Assembly: GCF_002754375.1 (NCBI RefSeq)
Contig: NZ_PEFF01000001.1
Location: 4,791,501 to 4,855,500, forward strand
Origin: Variovorax sp. 54
GTDB lineage: Bacteria; Pseudomonadota; Gammaproteobacteria; Burkholderiales; Burkholderiaceae_C
DNA: 64,000 nucleotides
Direction of reading: 5' to 3'
In this document: one piece after another, positions 40,881 through 51,000 of the stretch
How the letters are laid out: every line of letters begins with the position of its first letter
Numbering within the stretch: the first letter of the stretch is position 1
The notes under the pieces: model-generated
Seen by the model: only the letters and a program-made list of their open reading frames with translations
What the model was told of the DNA's origin: nothing
Database searches by the model: none
Program-made: the position numbers and the translations under genes

Positions 40881-41896
40881 CCACCCAGACCGCCACCGCC
40901 GCCCATCCCGCGGACGTGCTGCTCGGCGCACAGGCCGGCGCCGTGACCCTGCCGGTGTGCGACCACTACAGCGGCGTCGAAGCCCGCATGAAGAAGAGCC
41001 TCGCGCTCCAGGCCGAGATGGCCGACGAGTTCGGCGCCTGTGTGTTCGACGTCACCCTCGACTGCGAAGACGGCGCCCCGGTCGGCGGCGAGGCCGAGCA
41101 TGCCGCGCTCGTCACCGAGCTCGCGCTGGCCGCGAAGCCCGGCATGCGCGTCGGTGTGCGCGTGCACCCGGTCGACCATCCCGCCTTTGCCGGCGACGTG
41201 ATCACCATCGCCGGACGCGCCGGCCATCGGCTGAGCCACCTGATGGTGCCCAAGGTCGAATCCGTGGCCGATGTGTTTCAGGCTGTTGCCGCGCTCGACG
41301 CCGCCGATGCCGCCACGCTGCCGCTGCACGTGCTCATCGAATCGCCGCTGGCGGTGCACAACGCCTTCGAGATCGCCGCGCATCCGCGCGTGCAATCGCT
41401 GAGCTTCGGCCTCATGGATTTCGTGTCGGCGCATGCCGGCGCCATTCCCGCCGACGGCATGGGCGCGGCGGGGCAGTTCAGCCATCCGCTGGTCGTGCGT
41501 GCCAAGCTGGCACTGGCCTCGGCCGCGCATGCCTACGGCAAGGTGCCCTCGCATTGCGTGGTCACCGAGTTCAACGACATGGACGCAATGCGCACCGCGG
41601 CCCGCAAGGCGGCCACCGAATTCGGCTACACGCGCATGTGGAGCATCCACCCGAACCAGATCCGTCCGATCCTCGAGGCCTTCGCGCCCGACGAGGCGCA
41701 GATTCAAATTGCCACAAAAATCATTACAAAAGCCGCAGACGCGGATTGGGCACCGACACAAATTGATGGCACATTGCACGACCGCGCGAGCTACCGCCAC
41801 TTCTGGCAGGTCCTGACGCGCGCCCACGCAACAGGGCGCGCGTTGCCCCCCGAGGCGAAAGCCTGGTTTGCATCGCGGTCTCCTGAAACCCACTGA
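40877..41896 (+). CDS. HpcH/HpaI (CitE-like) lyase family protein
   Basis: A 339-residue TIM-barrel protein of the citrate-lyase-beta/malyl-CoA-lyase superfamily. It has the metal-binding FDVTLDCEDGAPVGGEAEH region, arginine-bearing VRVHPVDHP, MVPKVESVADV and ESPLAVHNAFEIAAHPRVQS (Mg-binding Glu). LSFGLMDFVSAH follows. The C-terminal IHPNQIRPILEAFAP closes the active site in this family. Whether it cleaves malyl-CoA, citramalyl-CoA or another substrate cannot be told. The mdh-tam-citE-like-acnB order is common in Comamonadaceae. Confidence 0.85.
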   Translation: MTTQTATAAHPADVLLGAQAGAVTLPVCDHYSGVEARMKKSLALQAEMADEFGACVFDVTLDCEDGAPVGGEAEHAALVTELALAAKPGMRVGVRVHPVDHPAFAGDVITIAGRAGHRLSHLMVPKVESVADVFQAVAALDAADAATLPLHVLIESPLAVHNAFEIAAHPRVQSLSFGLMDFVSAHAGAIPADGMGAAGQFSHPLVVRAKLALASAAHAYGKVPSHCVVTEFNDMDAMRTAARKAATEFGYTRMWSIHPNQIRPILEAFAPDEAQIQIATKIITKAADADWAPTQIDGTLHDRASYRHFWQVLTRAHATGRALPPEAKAWFASRSPETH

Positions 41897-41919
41897 ATCA
41901 GCCTGAAGGAACCCCGCAC

Positions 41920-42552
41920 ATGAAGAAAATTGCACTGATCGCCGCCGTTGCACTGGCCCTGCCGTTGGCCGCCGTGGCGCAGAACGCCACTGCCACCAAG
42001 CCGGCCGCCGCCAAGGCCGAAGCCAAGAAGGCCCCGCCGAAGCGCCAGGTGACCCGCAAGGCCGCCAAGGCCGTGGAAGAAGTGACGCCGATCAACACCG
42101 ACACCGATGTCGTTCTGAATGACGCCGACCTGGCTGTCGCACAGCGCGTGTCCACCGGCAAGGCCCAGTGCGAACTGGGCGCCGACGTCACCGTCACGCC
42201 CGACGAGAAGAAGCCCGGCTTCTTCAACGTGACCACCAAGGGCCTGAAGTACCGCATGCACCCGGTCGAAAGCCGCACCGGCGCCATCCGCCTCGAAGAC
42301 CCGCGTGCCGGCGCCATGTGGCTCCAGCTCGGCAACAAGTCGATGCTGATGAACCAGAAGGCCGGCCTGCGCATCGCCGACGAATGCCAGACCGCTGCCC
42401 AGGTCGCCTTCGCCGACGAGATGAAGAAGAACCCCCGAAGGCCCTTTTCGAAGGTGCCGACGCAGCCAAGAAGTAAGAAGAGCACCGAACCCGGGGTGCG
42501 GCGCGGCTCTTGCTTGGCCGCTCGAGACCGTTCCGCACGCCCGATAGCCTAG
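41920..42552 (+). CDS. Secreted hypothetical protein, C-terminus probably frameshifted
   Basis: As read, 210 residues. A clear Sec signal peptide ([20 protein letters not shown], cleavage before QNAT) is followed by a Lys/Ala-rich stretch. A small domain comes next ([50 protein letters not shown]), probably periplasmic and of unknown function. After residue 170 the frame turns into basic, unconserved-looking sequence running to 42552, close to the acnB start. Restoring one C in the C5 run at 42432-42436 instead gives [14 protein letters not shown] and a stop at 42474-42476 (185 residues). That looks like the native end. AAGGAA upstream of 41920 serves as ribosome site. It is followed by acnB in the same direction. 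Confidence 0.75.
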   Translation: MKKIALIAAVALALPLAAVAQNATATKPAAAKAEAKKAPPKRQVTRKAAKAVEEVTPINTDTDVVLNDADLAVAQRVSTGKAQCELGADVTVTPDEKKPGFFNVTTKGLKYRMHPVESRTGAIRLEDPRAGAMWLQLGNKSMLMNQKAGLRIADECQTAAQVAFADEMKKNPRRPFSKVPTQPRSKKSTEPGVRRGSCLAARDRSARPIA

Positions 42553-42569
42553 TTTCCGGAGAAAAGAAG

Positions 42570-45155
42570 ATGTTGCAAGCCTACGTTGATCATGTTGCCG
42601 AACGCGCCGCGCTCGGTATCCCGCCGCTGCCCCTGAGCGCGAAGCAGACCGCCGAAGCGATCGAGCTCCTGAAGAGCGCGAATGCCAAGGACGGCGCCTT
42701 CCTGCTGGACCTGCTCACCTACCGTGTGCCCGCCGGCGTCGATGACGCCGCCAAGGTCAAGGCGAGCTACCTCGCGGCCGTGGCCCACGGCACCGAGAAG
42801 AACGCGTTCATCACGCGCGCCCGCGCCACTGAACTGCTCGGCACCATGCTCGGCGGCTACAACATCAGCCCCATGATCGACCTGCTGGATGACGCCGAAG
42901 TCGGCGCCGTGGCGGCCGAAGGCCTGAAGAAAACCCTGCTGATGTTCGACCAGTTCCACGACGTCAAGGAAAAGGCCGACAAGGGCAACGCCCACGCCAA
43001 GGGCGTGCTGCAAAGCTGGGCCGATGCCGAGTGGTTCACCAGCCGCCCGGAAGTGCCGCAAAGCATCACCGTCAGCATCTTCAAGGTGGCTGGCGAAATC
43101 AACACCGACGACCTGTCGCCCGCACCCGATGCGACGACGCGTCCCGACATTCCGATGCACGCCCTGGCGATGCACAAGAACGCCCGCCCCGGCATCGTTC
43201 CTGAAGAGGACGGCAAGCGCGGCCCGGTGAAGTTCATCGAAGACCTGCGCGCGCGCGGCCACCTCGTGGCCTACGCCGGCGACGTGGTCGGCACGGGTTC
43301 GTCGCGCAAGAGCGCCACCAACTCGGTGCTGTGGTTCACCGGCGAAGACATTCCCTTCGTGCCGAACAAGCGTTTCGGCGGCGTCTGCCTCGGCGGCAAG
43401 ATCGCTCCCATCTTCTACAACACGATGGAAGACTCGGGCGCACTGCCCATCGAGCTCGACGTGACGCAGATGAACATGGGCGACGTGGTCGAGCTGCGTC
43501 CCTACGAAGGCAAGGCGCTGAAGGACGGCAAGGTCATTGCCGAGTTCACCGTCAAGAGCGACGTGCTGTTCGACGAAGTGCGCGCCGGCGGCCGCATTCC
43601 GCTGATCATCGGCCGCGGCCTCACGACCAAGGCGCGCGAAGCACTGGGCCTGCCGGTCTCGACGCTGTTCCGCCTGCCGACCAGCCCGGTCGACACCAAG
43701 AAGGGCTTCTCGCTCGCACAGAAGATGGTCGGCCGCGCCTGCGGCCTGCCCGAAGGCACGGGCGTGCGCCCGGGCACGTACTGCGAACCCAAGATGACCT
43801 CGGTCGGCTCGCAGGACACCACCGGCCCGATGACCCGCGACGAGCTGAAGGACCTGGCCTGCCTGGGCTTCTCGGCCGACCTCGTCATGCAGTCGTTCTG
43901 CCACACAGCGGCGTACCCGAAGAAGGTCGACGTCAAGATGCACCACGAACTCCCCGAGTTCATGGCCAACCGCGGCGGCGTGTCGCTGCGTCCGGGCGAC
44001 GGCGTGATCCACAGCTGGCTCAACCGCCTGTTGACGCCCGACACCGTGGGCACGGGCGGCGACAGCCACACCCGCTTCCCCATCGGCATCAGCTTCCCCG
44101 CGGGCTCCGGCCTCGTGGCCTTCGCAGCCGCCACCGGCGTGATGCCGCTGGACATGCCCGAGTCGGTGCTCGTGCGCTTCAAGGGCAAGATGCAGCCCGG
44201 CGTCACGCTGCGTGACCTGGTCAACGCCATTCCGCTGTACGCCATCAAGTCGGGCCTGCTGACCGTGGCCAAGCAAGGCAAGAAGAACATCTTCTCGGGC
44301 CGCATCCTCGAAATCGAAGGCCTGCCCGACCTGAAGGTGGAGCAAGCCTTCGAACTGAGCGACGCCTCGGCCGAACGCTCGGCCGCCGGCTGCACGGTGC
44401 ACCTGAACAAGGAACCGATCCAGGAGTACATCAACAGCAACATCACGCTGATGAAGTGGATGATTGCCGAAGGCTACGCCGACGCCCGCACGCTGGCACG
44501 CCGCATCGCCGCGCAGGAAGCCTGGCTCAAGGACCCGCAATTGCTCAAGGGTGACGCCGACGCCGAATACGCCGCCGTGATCGAGATCGACCTGGCCGAG
44601 ATCCACGAACCCATCGTGGCCTGCCCGAACGACCCCGACGACGTGAAGACGCTGAGCGACGTGGCCGGCGCCGTGATCGACGAAGTGTTCATCGGTTCGT
44701 GCATGACCAACATCGGTCACTTCCGCGCCGCATCGAAGCTGCTCGAAGGCAAGCGCGACATCCCGGTCAAGCTGTGGATCGCACCGCCGACCAAGATGGA
44801 TGCGCAGCAACTCACCGAAGAAGGCCATTACGGTGTGTTCGGTAACGCCGGCGCTCGCACCGAAATGCCGGGCTGCTCGCTGTGCATGGGCAACCAGGCA
44901 CAGGTGCGCGAAGGCGCGACGGTGATGTCGACCAGCACCCGCAACTTCCCGAACCGCCTGGGCAAGAACACGAACGTGTACCTGGGCTCGGCCGAACTGG
45001 CCGCCATCTGCTCGCGCCTGGGCCGCATCCCGACCCGCGAGGAGTACATGGCTGCGACGGGCGTGCTCGATGCATCGAGCAGCCAGATCTACCAGTACCT
45101 GAACTTCGACAAGATCGAAGACTACAAGGGCGTGGCGGACACGGTCGCGGCCTGA
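42570..45155 (+). CDS. acnB: Bifunctional aconitate hydratase 2 / 2-methylisocitrate dehydratase
   Basis: Interconverts citrate and isocitrate and can dehydrate 2-methylisocitrate. The 861-residue protein has the AcnB order. It begins with an N-terminal HEAT-like domain ([20 protein letters not shown] on), then a swivelling domain moved forward ([20 protein letters not shown]). The catalytic core carries [32 protein letters not shown] and the cluster cysteines in [14 protein letters not shown]. The ATG at 42570 has GGAG 8 bp upstream; an in-frame extension to 42510 is unlikely. A strong hairpin terminator follows 47 bp after the stop. Confidence 0.98.
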   Translation: MLQAYVDHVAERAALGIPPLPLSAKQTAEAIELLKSANAKDGAFLLDLLTYRVPAGVDDAAKVKASYLAAVAHGTEKNAFITRARATELLGTMLGGYNISPMIDLLDDAEVGAVAAEGLKKTLLMFDQFHDVKEKADKGNAHAKGVLQSWADAEWFTSRPEVPQSITVSIFKVAGEINTDDLSPAPDATTRPDIPMHALAMHKNARPGIVPEEDGKRGPVKFIEDLRARGHLVAYAGDVVGTGSSRKSATNSVLWFTGEDIPFVPNKRFGGVCLGGKIAPIFYNTMEDSGALPIELDVTQMNMGDVVELRPYEGKALKDGKVIAEFTVKSDVLFDEVRAGGRIPLIIGRGLTTKAREALGLPVSTLFRLPTSPVDTKKGFSLAQKMVGRACGLPEGTGVRPGTYCEPKMTSVGSQDTTGPMTRDELKDLACLGFSADLVMQSFCHTAAYPKKVDVKMHHELPEFMANRGGVSLRPGDGVIHSWLNRLLTPDTVGTGGDSHTRFPIGISFPAGSGLVAFAAATGVMPLDMPESVLVRFKGKMQPGVTLRDLVNAIPLYAIKSGLLTVAKQGKKNIFSGRILEIEGLPDLKVEQAFELSDASAERSAAGCTVHLNKEPIQEYINSNITLMKWMIAEGYADARTLARRIAAQEAWLKDPQLLKGDADAEYAAVIEIDLAEIHEPIVACPNDPDDVKTLSDVAGAVIDEVFIGSCMTNIGHFRAASKLLEGKRDIPVKLWIAPPTKMDAQQLTEEGHYGVFGNAGARTEMPGCSLCMGNQAQVREGATVMSTSTRNFPNRLGKNTNVYLGSAELAAICSRLGRIPTREEYMAATGVLDASSSQIYQYLNFDKIEDYKGVADTVAA

Positions 45156-45202
45156 AGGTCGCAGCAGCCGGCAATCGATCGAACGATCGGTTCGCCGGGC
45201 TC

Positions 45203-45236
45203 ATGAAAAAGCCCCGCTTCGGCGGGGCTTTTTCAT
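45203..45236. terminator. Bidirectional terminator after acnB
   Basis: A perfect 15-bp inverted repeat, ATGAAAAAGCCCCGC / GCGGGGCTTTTTCAT, surrounds a TTCG tetraloop (45218-45221). It has a T5 tract in both directions. It lies between the acnB stop and the stop of the convergent glycosyltransferase at 45259, serving both transcripts. Confidence 0.93.
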
Positions 45237-45258
45237 GGGCGGTCGTTCGGTGGTGGTG

Positions 45259-46119
45259 TCAGCCGTGCGGCGGGTTGGACTTGAGGTGCTCCTGGCCCTT
45301 CAGCACCATCGTCATTCCAGCGGGAGCGCCGACCGCGTAGGGCAGCGACGCCTGCAGCGACTGCGCGAAGTCCCCCCGGTACAGCTTGGCGCCCTGGTGG
45401 GTCAGGTTCGAATTGACATCGATGTAGATCGACTCGCCCAGGCCCGACCACAGCCGGCAGAAACCGTAGTCTTCCGACAGGTAGCGCCGCGTGACCGGGT
45501 CGACCATCACATCGAAGAAGCGGTAGTGCAGCCCGCGGTCGGCCTCGCCGATGCTGTCGGGCACATACTGCAGGTCAGGGTAGGCAGCCATGAGCCGTTC
45601 GAATACGCCGCGCCGGATCACCATGAAGCCCGTGGGTGCCTCGGCCATCTTCATGAAGCCGTCGGGCTGCACCTCAAGCTCGATCTGCGTCGCGCCTTCT
45701 TCCGCCGTGGCATTGACCGTGTAGCGCGTGAAGGCGGCCTCGAACTGCTGCTGTGTGGTGCCTGCCGCCACACCATCTTGCGGCCAGTTCTCGCGCTTCA
45801 GTGGGTAGACGCCGGCGGCGATGTCGTAGCCCGACAGCAGCAACCGGAACGCCGCATCGGCCGAGAAGCCGATGTCCGCATCGATCCAGAACAGGTGGGT
45901 CCACTCCGTGTTGGCCAGGAACTGGGCCACGCAGTTGTTGCGCGCGCGCGTGACCAGGCTCTCGCCCTGGTGCATCAGCACTTGCACCTTCATGCCGGCG
46001 CGTTCGGCGCTGATGGTGAAGTTCAGCAGCGACGCCACGTAGTTCTGGAAGAACTTGCCGTCGTGGCTCGGTGTCACGATCACGGGATAGAACTGCCGGA
46101 GTTCGGACGGGTCGAGCAT
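45259..46119 (-). CDS. Glycosyltransferase-like protein in the adhesin-linked operon
   Basis: A 286-residue soluble protein. The start YPVIVTPSHDGKFFQNYVAS leads into a GT-A-like core with THLFWIDADIGFSADAAFRL (DAD metal/nucleotide site, about residue 79). GYDIAAGVYPLKRENWP and PTGFMVIRRGVFERLMAAYP follow, then a late SEDYGFCRLWSGLG acidic motif often used as catalytic base. This is the Anp1/GT62-like kind of arrangement. It is the last gene of a three-gene minus-strand operon (19 bp after the DUF2827 gene) divergent from the giant adhesin. O-glycosylation of that Ser/Thr-rich protein is the natural hypothesis; it is not shown by the sequence. Confidence 0.72.
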   Translation of the reverse strand: MLDPSELRQFYPVIVTPSHDGKFFQNYVASLLNFTISAERAGMKVQVLMHQGESLVTRARNNCVAQFLANTEWTHLFWIDADIGFSADAAFRLLLSGYDIAAGVYPLKRENWPQDGVAAGTTQQQFEAAFTRYTVNATAEEGATQIELEVQPDGFMKMAEAPTGFMVIRRGVFERLMAAYPDLQYVPDSIGEADRGLHYRFFDVMVDPVTRRYLSEDYGFCRLWSGLGESIYIDVNSNLTHQGAKLYRGDFAQSLQASLPYAVGAPAGMTMVLKGQEHLKSNPPHG

Positions 46120-46138
46120 GCGAGAGGGCTCCGTGGGT

Positions 46139-47281
46139 CTAGCGGGCAGGGCGCTGCATCAGACCCTGCAGCAGCGTGTTGTAGGTCTGAGTGGCCGCCG
46201 CATCGCCGGGCAGGTAACGCGCGATGAGCGCGCGCTGCCGTTCGCGATAAGCCTGCGCCTGGGCGTCGTGCCCGTCGATGGCCTCGATCACACGCGCACT
46301 GCCTGCGGCCACGTCGTTTTCTGCGTAGTAGTAGCCCAGGTCCGCGCACAGGTGCGCGTTGTGTACCAGCGGATAGCCTTGCCAGCAGGTCTCGAGGTAG
46401 AAGTAGTTGAGCGGGTTCTCCCACTGGTGGGAGACCACGATGTCGGTGTTCTGCGCCAGGAACACCGGGGTTTCGTGCCGGCCCAGGAAGACCGCCTTGT
46501 GCTGGCGCACCAGGTCGAGCTGGTTCATCAGCGTGATGAACTCCATGCTGTCCTTGGCCATGCGCTCCACGTTCGTGACCTGCAGCAGTTCGATCGCCTC
46601 GGGCCGGGCGCGGTACGCCAGCTCGGCGATCAGGATGGGATAGACGCAGAACTTCACCACGTTGATGTTCGGCTCCATCACGCTGAGCCGCCGCGGGCCG
46701 CTGCGCGGCTGGTAGGCGCCGCCATCGGGCAGCGCTCGGGCGCGTTCTTCGAGGAACACCGGGCTCCAGACGAAGGGCACGGCGCGCGCCTCGGCGCGGC
46801 GCAGTACCTCGAAGTACGGCTGGCTGATGTGGGCCACCTGCGGAACCATCCAGATGTCGTCGTAGCGCTGGTTGATGAACAGGTTGCGCCCCCACAGCGG
46901 CTTGCCGAACAGCATCGACTCCATCGCGTGCACGTACTCGAAGCCGCAGCAATACGACACCAGCCGCGCGCCGCGGCGCTTCAGGTGCTCGGTCTGGTCG
47001 GCGTCGATCTGGCCGCCCAGCTCGATCAGCACATCCACGCTGTCCTTGGCCGCCTCGAAAGTCACGGTCGGCCAGCGGGCCCGGTCCCAGGGCAGGGCGG
47101 AAGTGATGGGGGTGGCGGTGGTGTTGACCAGCACCACGGAGGCGACGCTGGGGCAGTGCTTCAGCGCCTCCGCCAAGAACACGGCGTTCTGCTTGATCCC
47201 GTTGTTCCAGAGGGTCTCGGCCTCGTGGTGAAGGCCGATCGTGATGCCGATGCGCAGGCCGGCACCCGAGGCGGTGGTCAT
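46139..47281 (-). CDS. DUF2827 family protein, probable GT-B glycosyltransferase
   Basis: A 380-residue protein matching the DUF2827 pattern. It starts RIGITIGLHHEAETLWNNGI, then has KQNAVFLAEALKHCPSVASV, VDVLIELGGQIDADQ, VSYCCGFEYVHAMESMLFG and, near the C-terminus, VSHQWENPLNYFYLETCWQG. Two Rossmann-like halves and the late E-N-x-L-N-Y-F-Y-L-E-T segment resemble the nucleotide-sugar site of GT-B enzymes. The family is found mainly in Burkholderiales; biochemical function is not established. The start overlaps the DUF4019 stop by ATGA, so the two are translationally coupled, and the group is divergent from the giant trimeric autotransporter. Confidence 0.75.
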   Translation of the reverse strand: MTTASGAGLRIGITIGLHHEAETLWNNGIKQNAVFLAEALKHCPSVASVVLVNTTATPITSALPWDRARWPTVTFEAAKDSVDVLIELGGQIDADQTEHLKRRGARLVSYCCGFEYVHAMESMLFGKPLWGRNLFINQRYDDIWMVPQVAHISQPYFEVLRRAEARAVPFVWSPVFLEERARALPDGGAYQPRSGPRRLSVMEPNINVVKFCVYPILIAELAYRARPEAIELLQVTNVERMAKDSMEFITLMNQLDLVRQHKAVFLGRHETPVFLAQNTDIVVSHQWENPLNYFYLETCWQGYPLVHNAHLCADLGYYYAENDVAAGSARVIEAIDGHDAQAQAYRERQRALIARYLPGDAAATQTYNTLLQGLMQRPAR

Positions 47282-47718
47282 TGGTTTTCGCGGGGGATGT
47301 AGCCGGTCAGGCGCCAGCCTTGGGGTTCGAGGCGGAAGCTAACTTTTTCGAAGACGGTCTTGTTGTTCTCAAGGCGCGTGGCGAAGTCAACGTTGGCATA
47401 CAGGCCGGCGGGAATGCCGGTGCTGTCATCAGGGTAGAGAAACCGTGTGACGCCCGCCCAGTCGCGTTTCGCCACGACGCCCACGTTCTGACGCGCTCGT
47501 TGTGTATTGGCCACAAAGTCGGCTCTTGGAAACCGGGTCTTCACGAATGCCGACGCGTCGTCCCAGATTTCACCTGATCGACCCTCATCGATCTGTTTGA
47601 GGCTGTTGAGGCCCGCCCGGATGAGTTCGTCGGCGGAAGTGCCGTCCTGTGCCAAGGCGCAAGAACTGGCGATGGCCAGCGTACATGCGGCCAGAAAACG
47701 GAAGGAAAACGCCTTCAT
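47278..47718 (-). CDS. Secreted DUF4019-like protein
   Basis: A 146-residue protein with a signal peptide (MKAFSFRFLAACTLAIASSC, cleavage near CALA-QDG). It has a small alpha/beta domain (about residues 30-146) with IDEGRSGEIWDDASAFVKTR, AGVTRFLYPDDSTGIPAGLY and a closing GWRLTGYIPRENQ. This agrees with DUF4019, a periplasmic family of unknown role. The start at 47718 is taken because the signal peptide begins there. As first gene of the operon divergent from the adhesin, it could be a periplasmic assembly helper, comparable in place though not in sequence to the accessory proteins of other trimeric autotransporters; that is inference. Confidence 0.72.
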   Translation of the reverse strand: MKAFSFRFLAACTLAIASSCALAQDGTSADELIRAGLNSLKQIDEGRSGEIWDDASAFVKTRFPRADFVANTQRARQNVGVVAKRDWAGVTRFLYPDDSTGIPAGLYANVDFATRLENNKTVFEKVSFRLEPQGWRLTGYIPRENQ

Positions 47719-48036
47719 TCGGAGAACCTTTGTGAAGAAAACCGCTATGGCAAACGGCGGCCGCGATTCTAGGCGGCGCGTTTGAACCAGCGTTTCACAC
47801 CGCATCCGCCTCGAACCAAATTTGTCGCCAATCGTGAAAGTTTGTGAACTAAATCATCATTTGACGGTTTCCGGTAGTCCGAAATGGCTGCAAATGTAAA
47901 CGGCTGCGTACATTACCGCGTCCATTGTGAACGTCAGGGTAACTACGCCCTGCATGGGGCGGCGACCACGGGCGGTCGTTGCTCTTCCTCCGCCGTTGAT
48001 AGCGCGCCCGCCCTCTGTGAACCGAGCTCGAAGAAT
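47719..48036. promoter_or_regulatory. Divergent control region between DUF4019 operon and giant adhesin
   Basis: A 318-bp gap holding the promoters of both units. It is richer in A/T than its neighbours, especially 47815-47920. A TTGACG (47861-47866) is a possible -35 toward the adhesin, but no good -10 stands 16-18 bp on. The adhesin ATG has only a weak GAAGAA upstream. No ORF, tRNA or strong hairpin seen. Confidence 0.5.
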
Positions 48037-51000
48037 ATGAACAAGTCTTACCGAAGTATCTGGAATGAAGCCCTGGGGGCCTGGGTTGCGGCGTCTGAAC
48101 TGACTTCGGCGCGGGGAAAGAAAAGCAAATCGCGCGTGGCGAAGGTGGCAGCTCTGGTAGTGGCGGGGGCTGCGGTGGGCTACGGGGCCGGTGCATTGGC
48201 TCAATATGCGCCACCTGGTAATACGACATCCACCAATTGGGGCGTTGCAACTGGCGAGTCGGTAGCCATTGGCAGCAGCAGCGGCACGGACAGGGCTTTT
48301 TCGTCTGGCAACGGATCTGTCGCGCTGGGTCAAGGTGCGAACGCGAATGGCAATGGCGGCTCAGCTATCGCCATTGGCGGCAGTGCAAACGCGGTAGGTG
48401 CGGCGGGCTCCACAGCCATTGCCATCGGGCAATCGGCGACTGCGGCAAGCGGTGGCATCGCCTTGGGATATGCCGCCTCCGCGCCGCAGAACGCAGCTGT
48501 CGCAATCGGATGGAGTGCGAATGCCACTGGATCGGCCTCGGGCATCGCCATCGGGGATCGTGCCAACGCGACGGGGACCAATGCGATTGCGATCGGAGGT
48601 AACGCCAACGAGACGGCCACCTCGGCGAATGGCGCCGGCGCCCTTGCGGTAGGTTCTGGTGCGCAGGCCAACGGTACGGGCTCGGTGGCGTTCGGCGGCT
48701 TGGGTGGTGCAGCCGGTGGCTCCCGCGCCACCAATACGTATGCCGTCGCCATCGGTGCCGCGGCCCAGGCGACGGGTTCCGGGGCTGTAGCGCTCGGCGG
48801 CGACGCCACCGGTGCCGCGGTCGCGGCCGGCACCAACTCCCTGGCTTTCGGCTCGGGCGCCAAGACGAATACAGGCACGACCGGCGCCGTAGCGATGGGC
48901 GCCAACGCCCAGGCCACGGCCTCCGACGCGTTCGCCATGGGTACGGGGGCCAAGGCCAATGTCGCTGGCGCAATGGCATTGGGCTTGAACGCGCAGGCGA
49001 TCTCGGCCAACGCGGTTGCTATCGGTGCCAACGCGATTGCTGACACTGCGACTGCGACGTCCAGCGCGACGATCGGCTCGGTGACCTACTCGGGCTTCGC
49101 CGGCGCTGCGCCCATTGGCGTGGTCAGTGTGGGCTCGGCCGGTAACGAGCGGCAGATCACCAACGTGGCGGCTGGACGGATCACTGCGACCAGCACGGAT
49201 GCCATCAATGGCAGCCAGCTGTACTCGACGCTGAGCACGACCAACAGCAGCATCGGCAGCCTGTCGACGTCGACATCGACGGGTCTGAGTACGGCGAACA
49301 GTCGCGTCAACAGCCTCTCGACGTCCACATCGAGCGGTTTGAGCACGGCGACGAGCGGCATCGCGAGCCTGTCCACGGGCCTGAGCACCACGAACAGCAA
49401 TGTCAGCAGCCTGTCGACCTCCACGTCGTCGGGCCTGAGCACGGCCACGAGTGGCATCTCCAGTCTGTCCACTGGCTTGAGCACTGTGAACAGCGAACTG
49501 GACAGCCTGTCGACTTCCACGTCGAGTGGTTTGAGCACGGCGACCAGCGGCATTTCCAGCCTGTCGACCGGCCTGAGCACGACGAACAGCAACGTCGGTA
49601 GCCTGTCGACATCTACATCGTCGGGTCTGAGCACCGCGAGCAGCCGCATCAACAGCCTGTCGACGTCGACGTCGTCCGGTTTGAGCACGGCCACGAGCAG
49701 CATCTCGAGCCTGTCCACGGGACTGAGCACCACGAACAGCAACGTCGGCAGTCTTTCGACCTCCACGTCAACTGGCCTGAGCACGACCAACAGCAACGTC
49801 AGCAGCCTGTCGACTTCGACGTCGTCCGGTCTGAGCACAGCGACCAGCGGTATCTCCAGCCTGTCCACGGGGCTGAGCACGACGAACAGCAATGTGAGCA
49901 GCCTGTCGACCTCCACGTCGAGTGGCCTGAGCACGACCAATAGCCGCGTCGACAGCCTGTCGACTTCGACGTCGTCCGGTTTGAGCACGGCGACCAGCGG
50001 TATCTCGAGCCTGTCCACGGGCCTGAGCACCACGAACAGCAACGTCAGCAGTCTTTCGACCTCCACGTCGAGTGGCCTGAGCACGACCAACAGCCGCATC
50101 GACAGCCTGTCGACTTCGACGTCGTCCGGTCTGAGCACTGCGACCAGCGGTATCTCCAGCCTGTCCACGGGCCTGAGCACGACCAACAGCAATGTCAGCA
50201 GCCTGTCGACCTCCACGTCGAGCGGCCTGAGCACGGCTGCGAGCGGCATTTCGAGTCTGTCCACGGGCCTGAGCACCACGAACAGCAATGTCGGCAGCCT
50301 GTCGACCTCCATGTCGTCCGGGCTGAGCACCAGCAACAGCCGCATCGACAGTCTCTCGACGTCGACTTCAAGCGGTCTGAGCACGGCGGCCAGTGGCATT
50401 TCCAGCCTGTCGACCGGCCTGAGCACGACCAACAGCAACGTTGGCAGCCTGTCGACGTCCACGTCGTCGGGTCTGAGCACAGCAAGCAGCCGGATCAACA
50501 GCCTGTCGACTTCGACGTCGACTGGTCTGAGCACGACGAACAGCAACGTCAGCAGTCTTTCGACCTCCACGTCGTCGGGCTTGAGCACGGCCACCAGCGG
50601 TATCTCCAGTCTGTCGACGGGTCTCAGCACGACGAACAGCAACGTCGGCAGCCTGTCGACGTCGACTTCGTCCGGACTGAGCACGACCAACAGTCGCATC
50701 GATAGCCTTTCGACTTCGACGTCTTCGGGCCTTAGCACGGCTACGAGCAGCATCTCCAGCCTGTCGACGGGTCTGAGCACTACGAACAGCAACGTGAGCA
50801 GCCTGTCGACCTCGACGTCGTCGGGTCTGAGCACGACCAACAGCCGGGTCGACAGCCTTTCGACCTCCACATCGAGCGGCTTGAGCACCGCCACCAGCGG
50901 CATCAGCAGCCTGTCGACGGGTCTCAGCACCACGAACAGCAACGTCAGCAGCCTGTCGACCTCGACGTCGTCGGGTCTGAGCACGACCAACAGCCGCGTC

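Noticed and set aside
42549..44828. Minus-strand frame of 759 codons opposite acnB
   Set aside because: Antisense shadow of a clearly conserved aconitase gene.
48330..49046. Minus-strand 238-codon Ala/Pro-rich frame
   Set aside because: Shadow of the AIAIG head repeats on the other strand.
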